Positions 22,608-28,804 of a stretch of 35,704 bases of DNA are shown here, piece by piece. Below the pieces are notes generated by a model. That model was not told the origin of the DNA and searched no databases. It saw only the letters and a program-made list of their open reading frames with translations. This DNA is from a virus. Where the stretch lies: IMG/VR virus record IMGVR_UViG_3300049825_000434, positions 1-35,704 of that record. The stretch is one strand, 5' to 3'. The number at the start of each line of letters is the position of its first letter. Positions within the stretch are counted from its first letter, which is position 1. A program made the translations under genes and the position numbers.

Positions 22608-22843
22608 TTCGCGGCCCTCTTCTTCATACGCTCCACTGCATTATTAAGAACCAATCTCTCTAAAGTACTCTCCGACAAACGAAGATGCTTCGCTAGCTGC
22701 GGCACCGCCTGAAGTGGGATGGGCGCAAGTCCTCGCTCCATAATAGACACGAACTGTGGTGTTGCATACCCAAGCCTTCTGGAAAGCTGGAGTTGTGTGA
22801 TCCCTAATTCTTTACGGCGTTTAGATATTAGACGGTGGGGCAT
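22604..22843 (-). CDS. XRE/Cro-type HTH regulator
   Basis: A 79-aa DNA-binding protein with the Cro/CI helix-turn-helix at residues about 6-40: LISKRRKELGITQLQLSRRL then GYATPQFVSIMERGLA, where the second helix contacts DNA. A further helical part (LQAVPQLAKHLRLSESTLER) completes the five-helix fold. There is no separate dimerisation or protease domain, so it resembles Cro more than CI. Strong SD (GGAGAA). It is the second gene of the leftward operon, whose promoter carries a 24-bp inverted repeat (23246-23269) that is the obvious operator candidate, hence likely autoregulation. Confidence 0.8.
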   Translation of the reverse strand: MPHRLISKRRKELGITQLQLSRRLGYATPQFVSIMERGLAPIPLQAVPQLAKHLRLSESTLERLVLNNAVERMKKRAAK

Positions 22844-23204
22844 AACTTTCTCCGTGGTTTAATTTCATCTGAATGTCGTAGTGAAGCTTATACTTTCTTA
22901 ATTCTATGTTTTCTTGCTGAAGTTTATCAATTATAGAAGCCTTAGCTTTTAGCTCGCTACTTACTAATGGAGATTCGAGGATCTTGTCCCTGTAAATACA
23001 TAAATGCTTTGCAAATTCTTCGCTTGGAGAATTTGCTCTGTATATGTCAATACCTGGGACGATAAACATAAATCCAAAAGAATAATCCCTAGAAACGTGA
23101 GAATAATGAACGGGAGTTTCTTTATCTACTAAGTACGGCTCAAGGCCTATTTCTTTTGAAAAGGCCTTAAAAAAAGAACTGAAGCTCTCAAAAGTCTGTG
23201 ACAT
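22821..23204 (-). CDS. First gene of the leftward accessory operon, unknown
   Basis: A 127-aa protein. The N-terminal part is aromatic-rich (FESFSSFFKAFSKEIGLEPY), the middle SFGFMFIVPGIDIYRANSPS looks beta-like, and the end is a coiled-coil helix (IDKLQQENIELRKYKLHYD). The SD AAGGGG is 8 nt from the ATG. It overlaps the XRE gene by 23 nt. As the first product of the repressed promoter it may work with the regulator, for example as an antirepressor or cofactor. That is inference. Confidence 0.5.
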   Translation of the reverse strand: MSQTFESFSSFFKAFSKEIGLEPYLVDKETPVHYSHVSRDYSFGFMFIVPGIDIYRANSPSEEFAKHLCIYRDKILESPLVSSELKAKASIIDKLQQENIELRKYKLHYDIQMKLNHGESYAPPSNI

Positions 23205-23245
23205 TTAGGGTCCCCTTTTTATGGGCTGCGGATCTTGGTTCGTGA

Positions 23246-23269
23246 ATCAGTATTTACTGAAATACTGAT
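23246..23269. promoter_or_regulatory. Perfect 10-bp inverted repeat, operator candidate
   Basis: ATCAGTATTT and AAATACTGAT are exact reverse complements separated by ACTG. The element lies between and over the -35/-10 boxes of the leftward promoter, the classic place for a repressor of the XRE type encoded in the same operon. It does not match the LexA box. Confidence 0.7.
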
Positions 23270-23279
23270 CGAGTGTCAA
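23251..23279 (-). promoter_or_regulatory. Leftward sigma70-type promoter
   Basis: On the minus strand a perfect TTGACA (23279-23274) is followed after exactly 17 nt by TAAATA (23256-23251). The first gene starts about 45 nt downstream with a good ribosome site. The operator palindrome covers the spacer and -10. The -10 is imperfect, but spacing and -35 are ideal. Confidence 0.6.
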
Positions 23280-23401
23280 GGCCCGTGAAAAAAGGAAAGT
23301 GCGGCAGAACTAAGCTAAAACTTAAAAGCACGACCCCACCCCCCTCATCAAATAAATGCGAATTTCGATTCGATATCTATTAATATATGACGCTTGCACC
23401 G

Positions 23402-23453
23402 TGTAACAGTTACAAAACACCATGTAAATAATACTTGTGTTACATAATGTTAC
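23402..23453. repeat. TGTTAC / GTAACA half-site cluster
   Basis: TGTAACAGTTACA at 23402-23414 is a perfect palindrome around a central A. TGTTAC then occurs at 23438-23443 and 23448-23453, spaced 10 bp, so on one face of the helix. This looks like a multi-site protein binding region between the two operons. Confidence 0.5.
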
Positions 23454-23633
23454 TTATCAGATGGTTCAACGATACTCGGGCCTTGAGTACTTTGGGTCTC
23501 GAGTTGGGACGGGATGGTTCTTGGGCTTCGGTTCTAGGTTGTTGCGAGCGCAACGTGGTCTATAAGATATAGAGACACTAAAGACTGTATCAACTTAAGT
23601 CAATTAAAATAAATTTAAAATAATACTAAAGTC

Positions 23634-23663
23634 TTGTACATACATACCGATATAGTATATAAT
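23634..23663 (+). promoter_or_regulatory. Rightward promoter
   Basis: TTGTAC (23634-23639) and a perfect TATAAT (23658-23663) are 18 nt apart, just upstream of the AGGAGG ribosome site of the first rightward gene. It would give a leader of about 25-30 nt that contains the palindromic ribosome-site element. Confidence 0.6.
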
Positions 23664-23673
23664 TAAAGAACAC

Positions 23674-23694
23674 AAACCATACCTAGGAGGTATT
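23674..23694 (+). promoter_or_regulatory. Ribosome site inside a short palindrome, copy 1
   Basis: ATACCT-AGG-AGGTAT is an inverted repeat in which the right arm is the SD core. The 21-nt block is identical to 24780-24800, before another gene of the same operon. The hairpin has a 3-nt loop, so it may be weak, but a binding protein or a second RNA could use it. Confidence 0.6.
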
Positions 23695-23696
23695 TA

Positions 23697-24347
23697 ATGT
23701 TTTGCCACGAGTTAAAAGTATATTTCGTTAAAAACAATCACCCTGTATCAAATGACCAGATTATCAAAATGATGGAACTACAACTAAGGGTTCCACATGA
23801 TATGCCACAACTTAAAGTCAACCCTAAAAATAGTATCAAGTCTTTAATTAAAAGAATTAAATCTCATTTCGAATGTAAAGTTTCTGAATCAATTCAAGAC
23901 GGTTGTTATGGTGCAAGACCTGGTACATCGTCTAAAGGCCTTTCAGTTTGGATGCACGCAAAACATTTAACAGATCGTTTTGTCACGGCTGAAGGTGAAG
24001 AGATGGTCAACCCTTACCATCTTTTAATGGAACATGGTGAATTAGTGCCCGATCTTGACGGCGAACAATTCGACAAATGGACTGAGTGTTTAGGGGTCGA
24101 GACAAAAGCAGACAATACATATAATTATTCAGGACAAAACACTGAAGACGCACAACACATTTTTGATTTTCAATTCACAAGTGCTGAAACTAAAGACAAC
24201 GGCTTAGTTGTATCAGTGATGTTTCATTGTGGTGGAGACCCACGTGGAAACTACACAAACAAAATGATTTTCAAGTTCCAATACATCGAAGATTTTTATT
24301 CTGTCATTTATCCATCTAAACAACTTACTTCACAAGATGGTGAATAG
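23697..24347 (+). CDS. First gene of the rightward operon, unknown function
   Basis: A 216-aa soluble protein with the strongest ribosome site in the area (AGGAGGT). The N-terminal 70 residues look like a small helical, basic domain (SNDQIIKMMELQLRVPHDMP, IKSLIKRIKSHFECKV) that may bind nucleic acid or protein. The rest is beta-rich and acidic (HGELVPDLDGEQFDKWTECL, VVSVMFHCGGDPRGNY). There is no signal peptide and no recognised family. As the first product of a strong promoter it may be an early host-takeover protein. That is a guess from position. Confidence 0.6.
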   Translation: MFCHELKVYFVKNNHPVSNDQIIKMMELQLRVPHDMPQLKVNPKNSIKSLIKRIKSHFECKVSESIQDGCYGARPGTSSKGLSVWMHAKHLTDRFVTAEGEEMVNPYHLLMEHGELVPDLDGEQFDKWTECLGVETKADNTYNYSGQNTEDAQHIFDFQFTSAETKDNGLVVSVMFHCGGDPRGNYTNKMIFKFQYIEDFYSVIYPSKQLTSQDGE

Positions 24348-24348
24348 T

Positions 24349-24774
24349 ATGAAAAATATAATCTTGACTTCTTTAATATTTTTACAAGCATGCGCTCCAG
24401 CAAGTAGTTCATCACCTACAGCGGCTGATTCAAAGGTTGCACAGCCCGTTGTAGCTCCAGCAACCAACGACTGTTCAGCCGATCCTTTAATAGGAACTTG
24501 GCAATCTCAGACTAACGCGGCTGAGATTTGGAGATTCAATGCTGATTGTACTGGAGTGAATCAACTTTGCTCTCAGACTTTCACTTGGCCTAGCACTCAC
24601 TCATACAACTTCTTGATCACTCATACGAGCGGTCAAACTACAGGACCAGAGTGTATGCCCACGGACAACATTGTTAAGCCAAACAGAACTATTAACGCTA
24701 ACTTTTTGAATGGCCCACTTCAGATTTCAGGAAATTATCACGGGGCTTGGTACTTTAACAAAATCGCCCCTTAA
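24349..24774 (+). CDS. Lipoprotein, lipocalin-like candidate
   Basis: I start at the ATG at 24349 so that the product opens with a lipoprotein signal (MKNIILTSLIFLQACAPASS). LQAC is a good lipobox and the mature protein would begin at Cys18. After a Ser/Ala/Pro-rich tether comes DPLIGTWQSQTNAAEIWRFN, then CTGVNQLCSQTFTWP and a final strand block NYHGAWYFNKIAP. The GTW opening and strand pattern are like short lipocalin-type barrels, with conserved Cys that could pair outside the cytoplasm. Phage-encoded lipoproteins often block receptors against superinfection (known for T5 Llp). That role is inferred here. Confidence 0.65.
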   Translation: MKNIILTSLIFLQACAPASSSSPTAADSKVAQPVVAPATNDCSADPLIGTWQSQTNAAEIWRFNADCTGVNQLCSQTFTWPSTHSYNFLITHTSGQTTGPECMPTDNIVKPNRTINANFLNGPLQISGNYHGAWYFNKIAP

Positions 24775-24779
24775 TTAAA

Positions 24780-24800
24780 AAACCATACCTAGGAGGTATT
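24780..24800 (+). promoter_or_regulatory. Ribosome site inside a short palindrome, copy 2
   Basis: An exact 21-nt copy of 23674-23694, ending directly before the ATG of the zinc-ribbon gene. The distance from SD to ATG is 3 nt shorter than in copy 1. Confidence 0.6.
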
Positions 24801-25106
24801 ATGAATAAATTATGCACTTGTGGAGTACACTTAAATCTTAAGAACACCACATATATCGGTGAATCCACATTCAAAACAAAAATTGTAAAGTATTATAACT
24901 GCAACGCTTGTAAATCTACAATGGTTAGCGTCCGAAAAGTTTGTCCTGAATTTTCGAACCGCTTTGGGACTTCTGTTCTTCTAGAATCTTTCGGTTCCGG
25001 CGAATATCCTCGTACACATTTTTGTCGGAAGGATTTAACACGCCGTCGATGGCATTATTTGCAACGTCTTTCAAACCTTGCCAAACGCCTCCAGAATCTT
25101 TTTTAA
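24801..25106 (+). CDS. Zinc-ribbon protein, possibly with a scrambled C-terminus
   Basis: A 101-aa frame. Residues 1-46 are convincing: MNKLCTCGVHLNLKNTTYIG, then YYNCNACKSTMVSVRK, two CxC/CxxC pairs that make a zinc ribbon. Residues from about 47 on are Arg/Ser/Leu-rich without pattern, and exactly there the opposite strand has a 64-codon frame with a natural-looking sequence (24925-25119). The original gene may have ended near 24940 and been joined to a foreign piece. Strong SD from the copied 21-nt leader. Confidence 0.5.
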   Translation: MNKLCTCGVHLNLKNTTYIGESTFKTKIVKYYNCNACKSTMVSVRKVCPEFSNRFGTSVLLESFGSGEYPRTHFCRKDLTRRRWHYLQRLSNLAKRLQNLF

Positions 25107-25119
25107 CATTTTTGTCCAT
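24925..25119 (-). pseudogene. Antisense 64-codon frame, possible inverted gene fragment
   Basis: This minus-strand frame, within a plus-strand operon, reads like a real phage protein (SGGVWQGLKDVANNAIDGVL, NPSDKNVYEDIRRNRKILEE, ending KIQDKLFGR). It has no SD before its ATG and its neighbours run the other way. I read it as a fragment of a minus-strand gene inserted by rearrangement rather than a working gene. An independent antisense gene is possible. Confidence 0.3.
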
Positions 25120-25134
25120 ATAAGGAAGTTTATT

Positions 25135-25353
25135 ATGAGTATATTTAAAATTTCAAGTCTCATTTTAGGATTTTTACTTTGGTCTGTAGGACTTTACATT
25201 ACAGCTACACTTCTAGTCGTTAACAGTCACTACAACATGGAGCTAGTAAAACAGCTTAAGGCGGACCTAACTCTTTCAGCTCCGGACCGCTTAAAGCTCT
25301 ACAAGATGACTAAACGATCATTCAGTTACGGGAGTTCAAATGAACAACTTTAA
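25135..25353 (+). CDS. Small membrane protein
   Basis: The start is the ATG at 25135, with AAGGAAG 6 nt upstream. The longer frame has no ribosome site. The 72-aa product has one strong membrane helix (FKISSLILGFLLWSVGLYIT, then ATLLVV) and a polar, helical tail (MELVKQLKADLTLSAPDRLK, KMTKRSFSYG). It overlaps the next gene by 14 nt. Together with two lipoproteins it suggests an envelope-directed operon. Confidence 0.55.
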   Translation: MSIFKISSLILGFLLWSVGLYITATLLVVNSHYNMELVKQLKADLTLSAPDRLKLYKMTKRSFSYGSSNEQL

Positions 25354-25852
25354 GACCGCTAGACTAGACCGCTTATACTTTCAATACATATGGGACAACC
25401 CCAAAATGAAGGGTTGGGACGCTGAAACGCTCGCAAAGGCCCTAGAATCGCTTGGAATGGTACGCCTTCATACCATCGACTCTAAACTTAGATACGAGCG
25501 TCTTGAGCCATTTAAGGCCTTTGAGCATCGCGTTAACTTTAATAGCCTGATTCCACAACTAACGGAGGTACGTATGAAAAACGCTTATATTGGAAAATCC
25601 TTGAAAACTTTGGCCCTTGTTATTGTTTCATTAGCTTTGGGAGCTTGTGCCTCTCCAAAACCAAGAGGCTTTGAGCTTCCGCCTGCGCTTTCAGAAGTTT
25701 TTAGAAATGGAGAGCTTAAGGGTCTAGAGACAGCTACCGATGGAAACTTAGGTATCCCCAACCAAAACGCCCGAGTCCAACATGTTTGTGTTAGCCAACC
25801 TTTGTACGACCTTTACGGGAACTACACAAGAACCGCAGTCCGATGTTTTTAA
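25340..25852 (+). CDS. 170-aa ORF containing an in-frame lipoprotein gene
   Basis: The frame begins inside the previous gene and its first 78 residues form a soluble, helical, Arg/Leu-rich part (NFKTARLDRLYFQYIWDNPK, WDAETLAKALESLGMVRLHT). It then runs without a stop into a lipoprotein signal sequence that has its own ribosome site. The full-length product would carry an internal signal sequence. Either two genes have fused by loss of a stop codon, or both products are made. The N-terminal part has no recognised family. Confidence 0.5.
   Translation: MNNFKTARLDRLYFQYIWDNPKMKGWDAETLAKALESLGMVRLHTIDSKLRYERLEPFKAFEHRVNFNSLIPQLTEVRMKNAYIGKSLKTLALVIVSLALGACASPKPRGFELPPALSEVFRNGELKGLETATDGNLGIPNQNARVQHVCVSQPLYDLYGNYTRTAVRCF
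25574..25852 (+). CDS. Nested lipoprotein gene (in-frame internal start)
   Basis: GGAGGT lies 4 nt before the ATG at 25574, a better site than that of the longer ORF. The 92-aa product starts with MKNAYIGKSLKTLALVIVSL, then ALGACASPKPRGF: a positively charged n-region, a hydrophobic core, and a perfect LGAC lipobox with Cys25. The mature part is about 68 aa with two Cys near the end (HVCVSQPLYDLYGNYTRTAV, ending RCF), likely a disulfide. A small outer-membrane or periplasmic lipoprotein such as an o-spanin or receptor-blocking protein is possible. It lies far from the lysis cluster, which argues against a spanin. Confidence 0.65.
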   Translation: MKNAYIGKSLKTLALVIVSLALGACASPKPRGFELPPALSEVFRNGELKGLETATDGNLGIPNQNARVQHVCVSQPLYDLYGNYTRTAVRCF

Positions 25853-25895
25853 GGAAGTCAACATATTTCAAAATTTAGACTAAACTGATTAACTA

Positions 25896-26265
25896 CTACC
25901 ACGGCAGTTTTCTCCAACTCCGGAAGCGCACAGGAAGAGGGGTTTATAAAAGGAAATATTAAATGTTCTTAAATTGCTAAACATTAAAATAACCTCTGTA
26001 TTCCCATTGAAAGAAAACTGCCGTAAATGCCGTGGTAGATAACAAAAAATAATAAAATCAAGTACTTATACCACGGCAGTTTTCACTTTGAAAATGCCGT
26101 CCACGGCAGTTTAAAATGCCGTGGTAGGGCCGAAAACCGCACTTTTCCAACAAAACACCCCTGCCCACATTTTAAGCACTGCTTTTTTAAAAGCACCCCA
26201 AAACAAAAAAAAAGATGGATTTTTACTCCATCTTTTCAAAACTGCCGTGGTAAACTGCCGTGGTA
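25896..26265. repeat. GCCGTGG/CCACGGC repeat array, origin or control site candidate
   Basis: This gene-free stretch between convergent genes holds seven exact GCCGTGG cores in both orientations (CCACGGC at 25899, 26071, 26101; GCCGTGG at 26029, 26118, 26244, 26257) and two shortened GCCGT pieces (26021, 26096). The wider unit is TACCACGGCAGTTTTC or its complement. Copies pair: 25896-25912 with 26013-26038, and 26101-26108 with 26117-26124 as a hairpin. The two at 26241-26252 and 26254-26265 are head-to-tail, 13 bp apart. It abuts the 3' end of the primase-helicase gene. Confidence 0.8.
26210..26236. terminator. Bidirectional terminator between convergent operons
   Basis: AAAAGATGGA (26210-26219) and TCCATCTTTT (26227-26236) are exact complements with a 7-nt loop. 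An A-tract on the left and T-tract on the right let it stop transcripts from both sides: the rightward lipoprotein operon and the leftward primase gene. Confidence 0.8.
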
Positions 26266-26280
26266 TTACACCACAGCGCA

Positions 26281-28587
26281 TTAAAAATCATCAGCTTTTA
26301 ACACCATATTCGAGATCCGATAGATCCCTTTCCAGTCCTTAAACGTCTGTGCCCAAGTTTCATCAAGTCTTTTAAAGAACCGATGCTTACCAGGCTTGTA
26401 CGATCTTCCATACGAATCTTCGTACCATATCTTAAAGACTTCCCAAACCTTGGATCGTTCAGCGTATTCGTCTCTTTTTTCCACGTCTTTGTTCTCTAGA
26501 TACTTAGAGCCGCCTTCTTTAATTTCAGCTAACCACTGCCCAATAGAGTCGTGCTCCATGAGCCATGAATCCATTTCCTGTAGGCTTGACTCAGGGACAG
26601 TATATTTACCTCGGTTGGCTACAACCCGCCTAGCCCCTTCTAAAGCCCAAGCCAATATTCCTTCTTTTTCCTTTAAGAATAAATCAATCCCGTAGTTTTT
26701 ATCCATTTTATCATTTTCAATTGGCTTTGCTTGTATCTTTAGGAGAATCCATCTTCGTCTGTGAGCGTCTGATTTCTCATAAGTAGCTGGAGTGTTGTTG
26801 CCTCCGAAAATATGAACCGCAGGGATTGTTGCGCGGACCAAGGCTCGCCCTTTTCTGTTAATACTTATAGGTACTCTATCCTCTATCGTTTTAATTGTGT
26901 GGTTTGGAATTGGTTTATCAAGCTCTATATCAGTTACAATATTTACCATTTTACCAATGAGAGACTCCATGTGAAAGCCTTCGAATAAATGTGGATCAAG
27001 AGAGGCACAATTTTCTGGGGCTATCATTTGGTGAGCGGGGTATATAAGCGTACTTTTGCCAGTGGCAGCACGCCCGAAGATCATAAATAGTTTTGGATAT
27101 ATCGGAAACAGACAGGCTCCATACATTTCCTGAACACTTTCAATTTTTGAAGTTTGGTCAGAATCGCCTTCGAACAGACGATTCAAGAAACTCAGAAATT
27201 CTGGGCACGTGGCTCGCGGATCGTAGTCAATGTCTATATAATTAAGATTTAAGTCTTTAGTGTCGTGGGCGTGCTCTTCTATTTTGTCATTCATAACTCT
27301 TAGTGTTTTGTTTCCTACAACGCAGACGTAAGGACTTGTTATATAGGGGTTTTTATACATGTGGGGGACAATATCCTTAAAAGTCCTTAAGATACTTTCT
27401 GCTTTTCGTTGTGAGTTTTGTTTACCGAGAGCCACGTTAATTTGAACGCGGACCTTAGCTAAATTATCTTCTCCTAAAGAGACCCAGCGTTTTCCTTCAT
27501 AAAAGAATAGCTCACCTTCGTATTTTAGAACTTTGTCTTTATAATACATCAGTATGTGGTGCGCTACCTCAAGGTCTGTAGGGGGTAAGGGTTTTCCGTT
27601 TTCGGCGAGCCGCTGAGCCAAGGGCTGAACTCCGTTGATGTAGCCCTCTAGATACTTTGGGTGGGCACCATCCGTGATGACTTCAGCCGTAGCCAGGACT
27701 TCACTAAACGAAAGCTCTAAGGCCTGAGTCACAGCTTCAAGGCCCTTAGCTTGCATGATATCGTTAAAGTCACTACAGCCTGTGAGCTGCTCAGGAACAC
27801 ATAAGGTAGCGTGTGCTCTAAGAGCAGCTTGCTCCCCTGCCTCAAGGCCCGCGTTGGGGGTTTTTGTAAAGTCGTTGTCACAGGCTACTACTATTTTAGA
27901 GTGTTTATACTTTTTGCGTAGAGCAAGAGCCACGTTTTCCATATTGGTGGAACCAAAAGCACACACTACTTGAGCTTTTGGCCTTGCTAGTTTTAGAGAT
28001 ACCCCAGTGGAATATCCTTCGCAGAGTATGATCTCACTTGCTTGTGTGATCTTTTCACTATTTATGACGTGGATTAAATCTTTTTTACGAGCCTCTGGCT
28101 CAAAGCTTTTTGCACCAAGTGGTGATATAACGTGGAGGTTCCAGATCTTTCCAGACAAGTCTGTCATGGGGATGAATAACTCTTCGGTATTGGCTTGGTT
28201 AACGACACACTTCACACCTTCAGGCAAAGTATGTAAACCTTTTTTGTTTAGGTAGATGGAACTAGGAATTGTTTCTAGGTCTTTGTACCTTTTCTCCAAA
28301 GCAAGAGCCACGGCTTTTTGTTTCGCGGTCCTAGCTTCGCTGATAACTTTTTCGTTTTCCTTATCGACTTCGCTCCATGATTTATCGTCTAGTGCATAGC
28401 CATGCTTTTGTGTAAGCTTTTGGCCCGTGCGCCAGTCACCAAGGGTAACGACGGCTTTTCCGTCACGTAAGTGACCAACGTACCAACCCTTTTTACTTGC
28501 AGTGCTGAACTCATGAAACGCGCCATCAAGCTCAAGCGTAGGCAAGTCATAGCCCGAAGCGCGAAGCTTTGTTAAAATTTCTTCCAT
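26281..28587 (-). CDS. TOPRIM primase fused to SF3-type helicase
   Basis: A 768-aa replication protein of the phage P4 alpha / plasmid RepA-like type. The N-terminus (GAFHEFSTASKKGWYVGHLR, then LGDWRTGQK) is the usual lead-in for TOPRIM primases of this class. TOPRIM motifs are IILCEGYSTGVSL (Glu about 190), VVACDNDF (237-239) and CSDFNDI (272-276). The helicase part has Walker A FGRAATGKST (about 504-513), Walker B-type VNIVTDIE, sensor FGGNNTPATYE and the DAHRRRW arginine segment. It would make primers and unwind DNA for the PolA at 32467. The start is the ATG at 28587, with GAGGGG upstream. No zinc-finger is visible at the N-terminus. Confidence 0.85.
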   Translation of the reverse strand: MEEILTKLRASGYDLPTLELDGAFHEFSTASKKGWYVGHLRDGKAVVTLGDWRTGQKLTQKHGYALDDKSWSEVDKENEKVISEARTAKQKAVALALEKRYKDLETIPSSIYLNKKGLHTLPEGVKCVVNQANTEELFIPMTDLSGKIWNLHVISPLGAKSFEPEARKKDLIHVINSEKITQASEIILCEGYSTGVSLKLARPKAQVVCAFGSTNMENVALALRKKYKHSKIVVACDNDFTKTPNAGLEAGEQAALRAHATLCVPEQLTGCSDFNDIMQAKGLEAVTQALELSFSEVLATAEVITDGAHPKYLEGYINGVQPLAQRLAENGKPLPPTDLEVAHHILMYYKDKVLKYEGELFFYEGKRWVSLGEDNLAKVRVQINVALGKQNSQRKAESILRTFKDIVPHMYKNPYITSPYVCVVGNKTLRVMNDKIEEHAHDTKDLNLNYIDIDYDPRATCPEFLSFLNRLFEGDSDQTSKIESVQEMYGACLFPIYPKLFMIFGRAATGKSTLIYPAHQMIAPENCASLDPHLFEGFHMESLIGKMVNIVTDIELDKPIPNHTIKTIEDRVPISINRKGRALVRATIPAVHIFGGNNTPATYEKSDAHRRRWILLKIQAKPIENDKMDKNYGIDLFLKEKEGILAWALEGARRVVANRGKYTVPESSLQEMDSWLMEHDSIGQWLAEIKEGGSKYLENKDVEKRDEYAERSKVWEVFKIWYEDSYGRSYKPGKHRFFKRLDETWAQTFKDWKGIYRISNMVLKADDF

Positions 28588-28619
28588 ATAATTGATTCCC
28601 CTCAATATGTGAAGAATCA

Positions 28620-28648
28620 AATTAAGTTGACAAAATATCTGGGGTCAA
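28620..28648 (-). promoter_or_regulatory. Leftward promoter for the primase-helicase gene
   Basis: On the minus strand TTGACC (28648-28643) and TTAATT (28625-28620) are 17 nt apart, about 33 nt upstream of the ATG. A second TTGACA on the plus strand (28627-28632) makes the pair TTGAC...GTCAA a loose inverted repeat, so it may also be a binding site. The -10 is weak. Confidence 0.4.
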
Positions 28649-28682
28649 TGAAATTTATTTTATAACAGGCTAGTTTCTGTTG

Positions 28683-28721
28683 CCGCGCAAGCTTTACCTC
28701 AATAGGGCTTGCGCGGTTTTT
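28683..28721 (+). terminator. Rho-independent terminator in a divergent region
   Basis: CCGCGCAAGC (28683-28692) and GCTTGCGCGG (28707-28716) form a perfect 10-bp stem followed by TTTTT. It points rightward although no rightward gene lies directly upstream. It would end a short RNA or antisense transcription from the primase side, or attenuate the replication operon. Confidence 0.85.
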
Positions 28722-28728
28722 ATTTTAT

Positions 28729-28742
28729 CACTATATATAGTG
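28729..28742. promoter_or_regulatory. 14-bp palindrome, operator candidate
   Basis: CACTATATATAGTG is a perfect palindrome just after the terminator and about 62 bp before the first rightward replication gene. It could be a repressor or activator site. Confidence 0.45.
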
Positions 28743-28778
28743 TTTAATTTAACGCATAATGTTTGAGCTTGCAGTTCG

Positions 28779-28792
28779 TGTTTACGTAAACA
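28779..28792. promoter_or_regulatory. 14-bp palindrome before the replication operon
   Basis: TGTTTACGTAAACA is a perfect palindrome that ends 12 bp before the ATG at 28805. A protein bound here would block the start region of the first replication gene. It differs in sequence from the palindrome at 28729, suggesting two different regulators. Confidence 0.5.
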
Positions 28793-28804
28793 TATCTTAG
28801 GCGC

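Larger units (their letters stand above)
23205..23696. other. Divergent gene-free control region
   Basis: About 490 bp separates the leftward and rightward accessory operons. From left to right it holds the repressed leftward promoter with its palindrome, a C-rich stretch (23333-23345), three TGTTAC-type half-sites (23402-23453), a G/T-rich stretch with a small perfect hairpin GTTGCG-AG-CGCAAC (23541-23554), an AT-rich block and the rightward promoter. I see no gene, tRNA or named RNA in it. Confidence 0.6.

Noticed and set aside
23246-23269. LexA/SOS box at the leftward promoter
   Set aside because: The palindrome has no CTGT-N8-ACAG spacing. It fits an XRE-type operator better.
25896-26265. 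Repeat array as a CRISPR
   Set aside because: The units occur in both orientations, at irregular distances from 1 to over 100 bp, with no uniform spacers and no cas gene nearby.
26121-26342. 73-codon plus-strand frame over the repeat array and primase end
   Set aside because: It crosses the bidirectional terminator and the end of the primase-helicase gene, has no ribosome site and no protein pattern.
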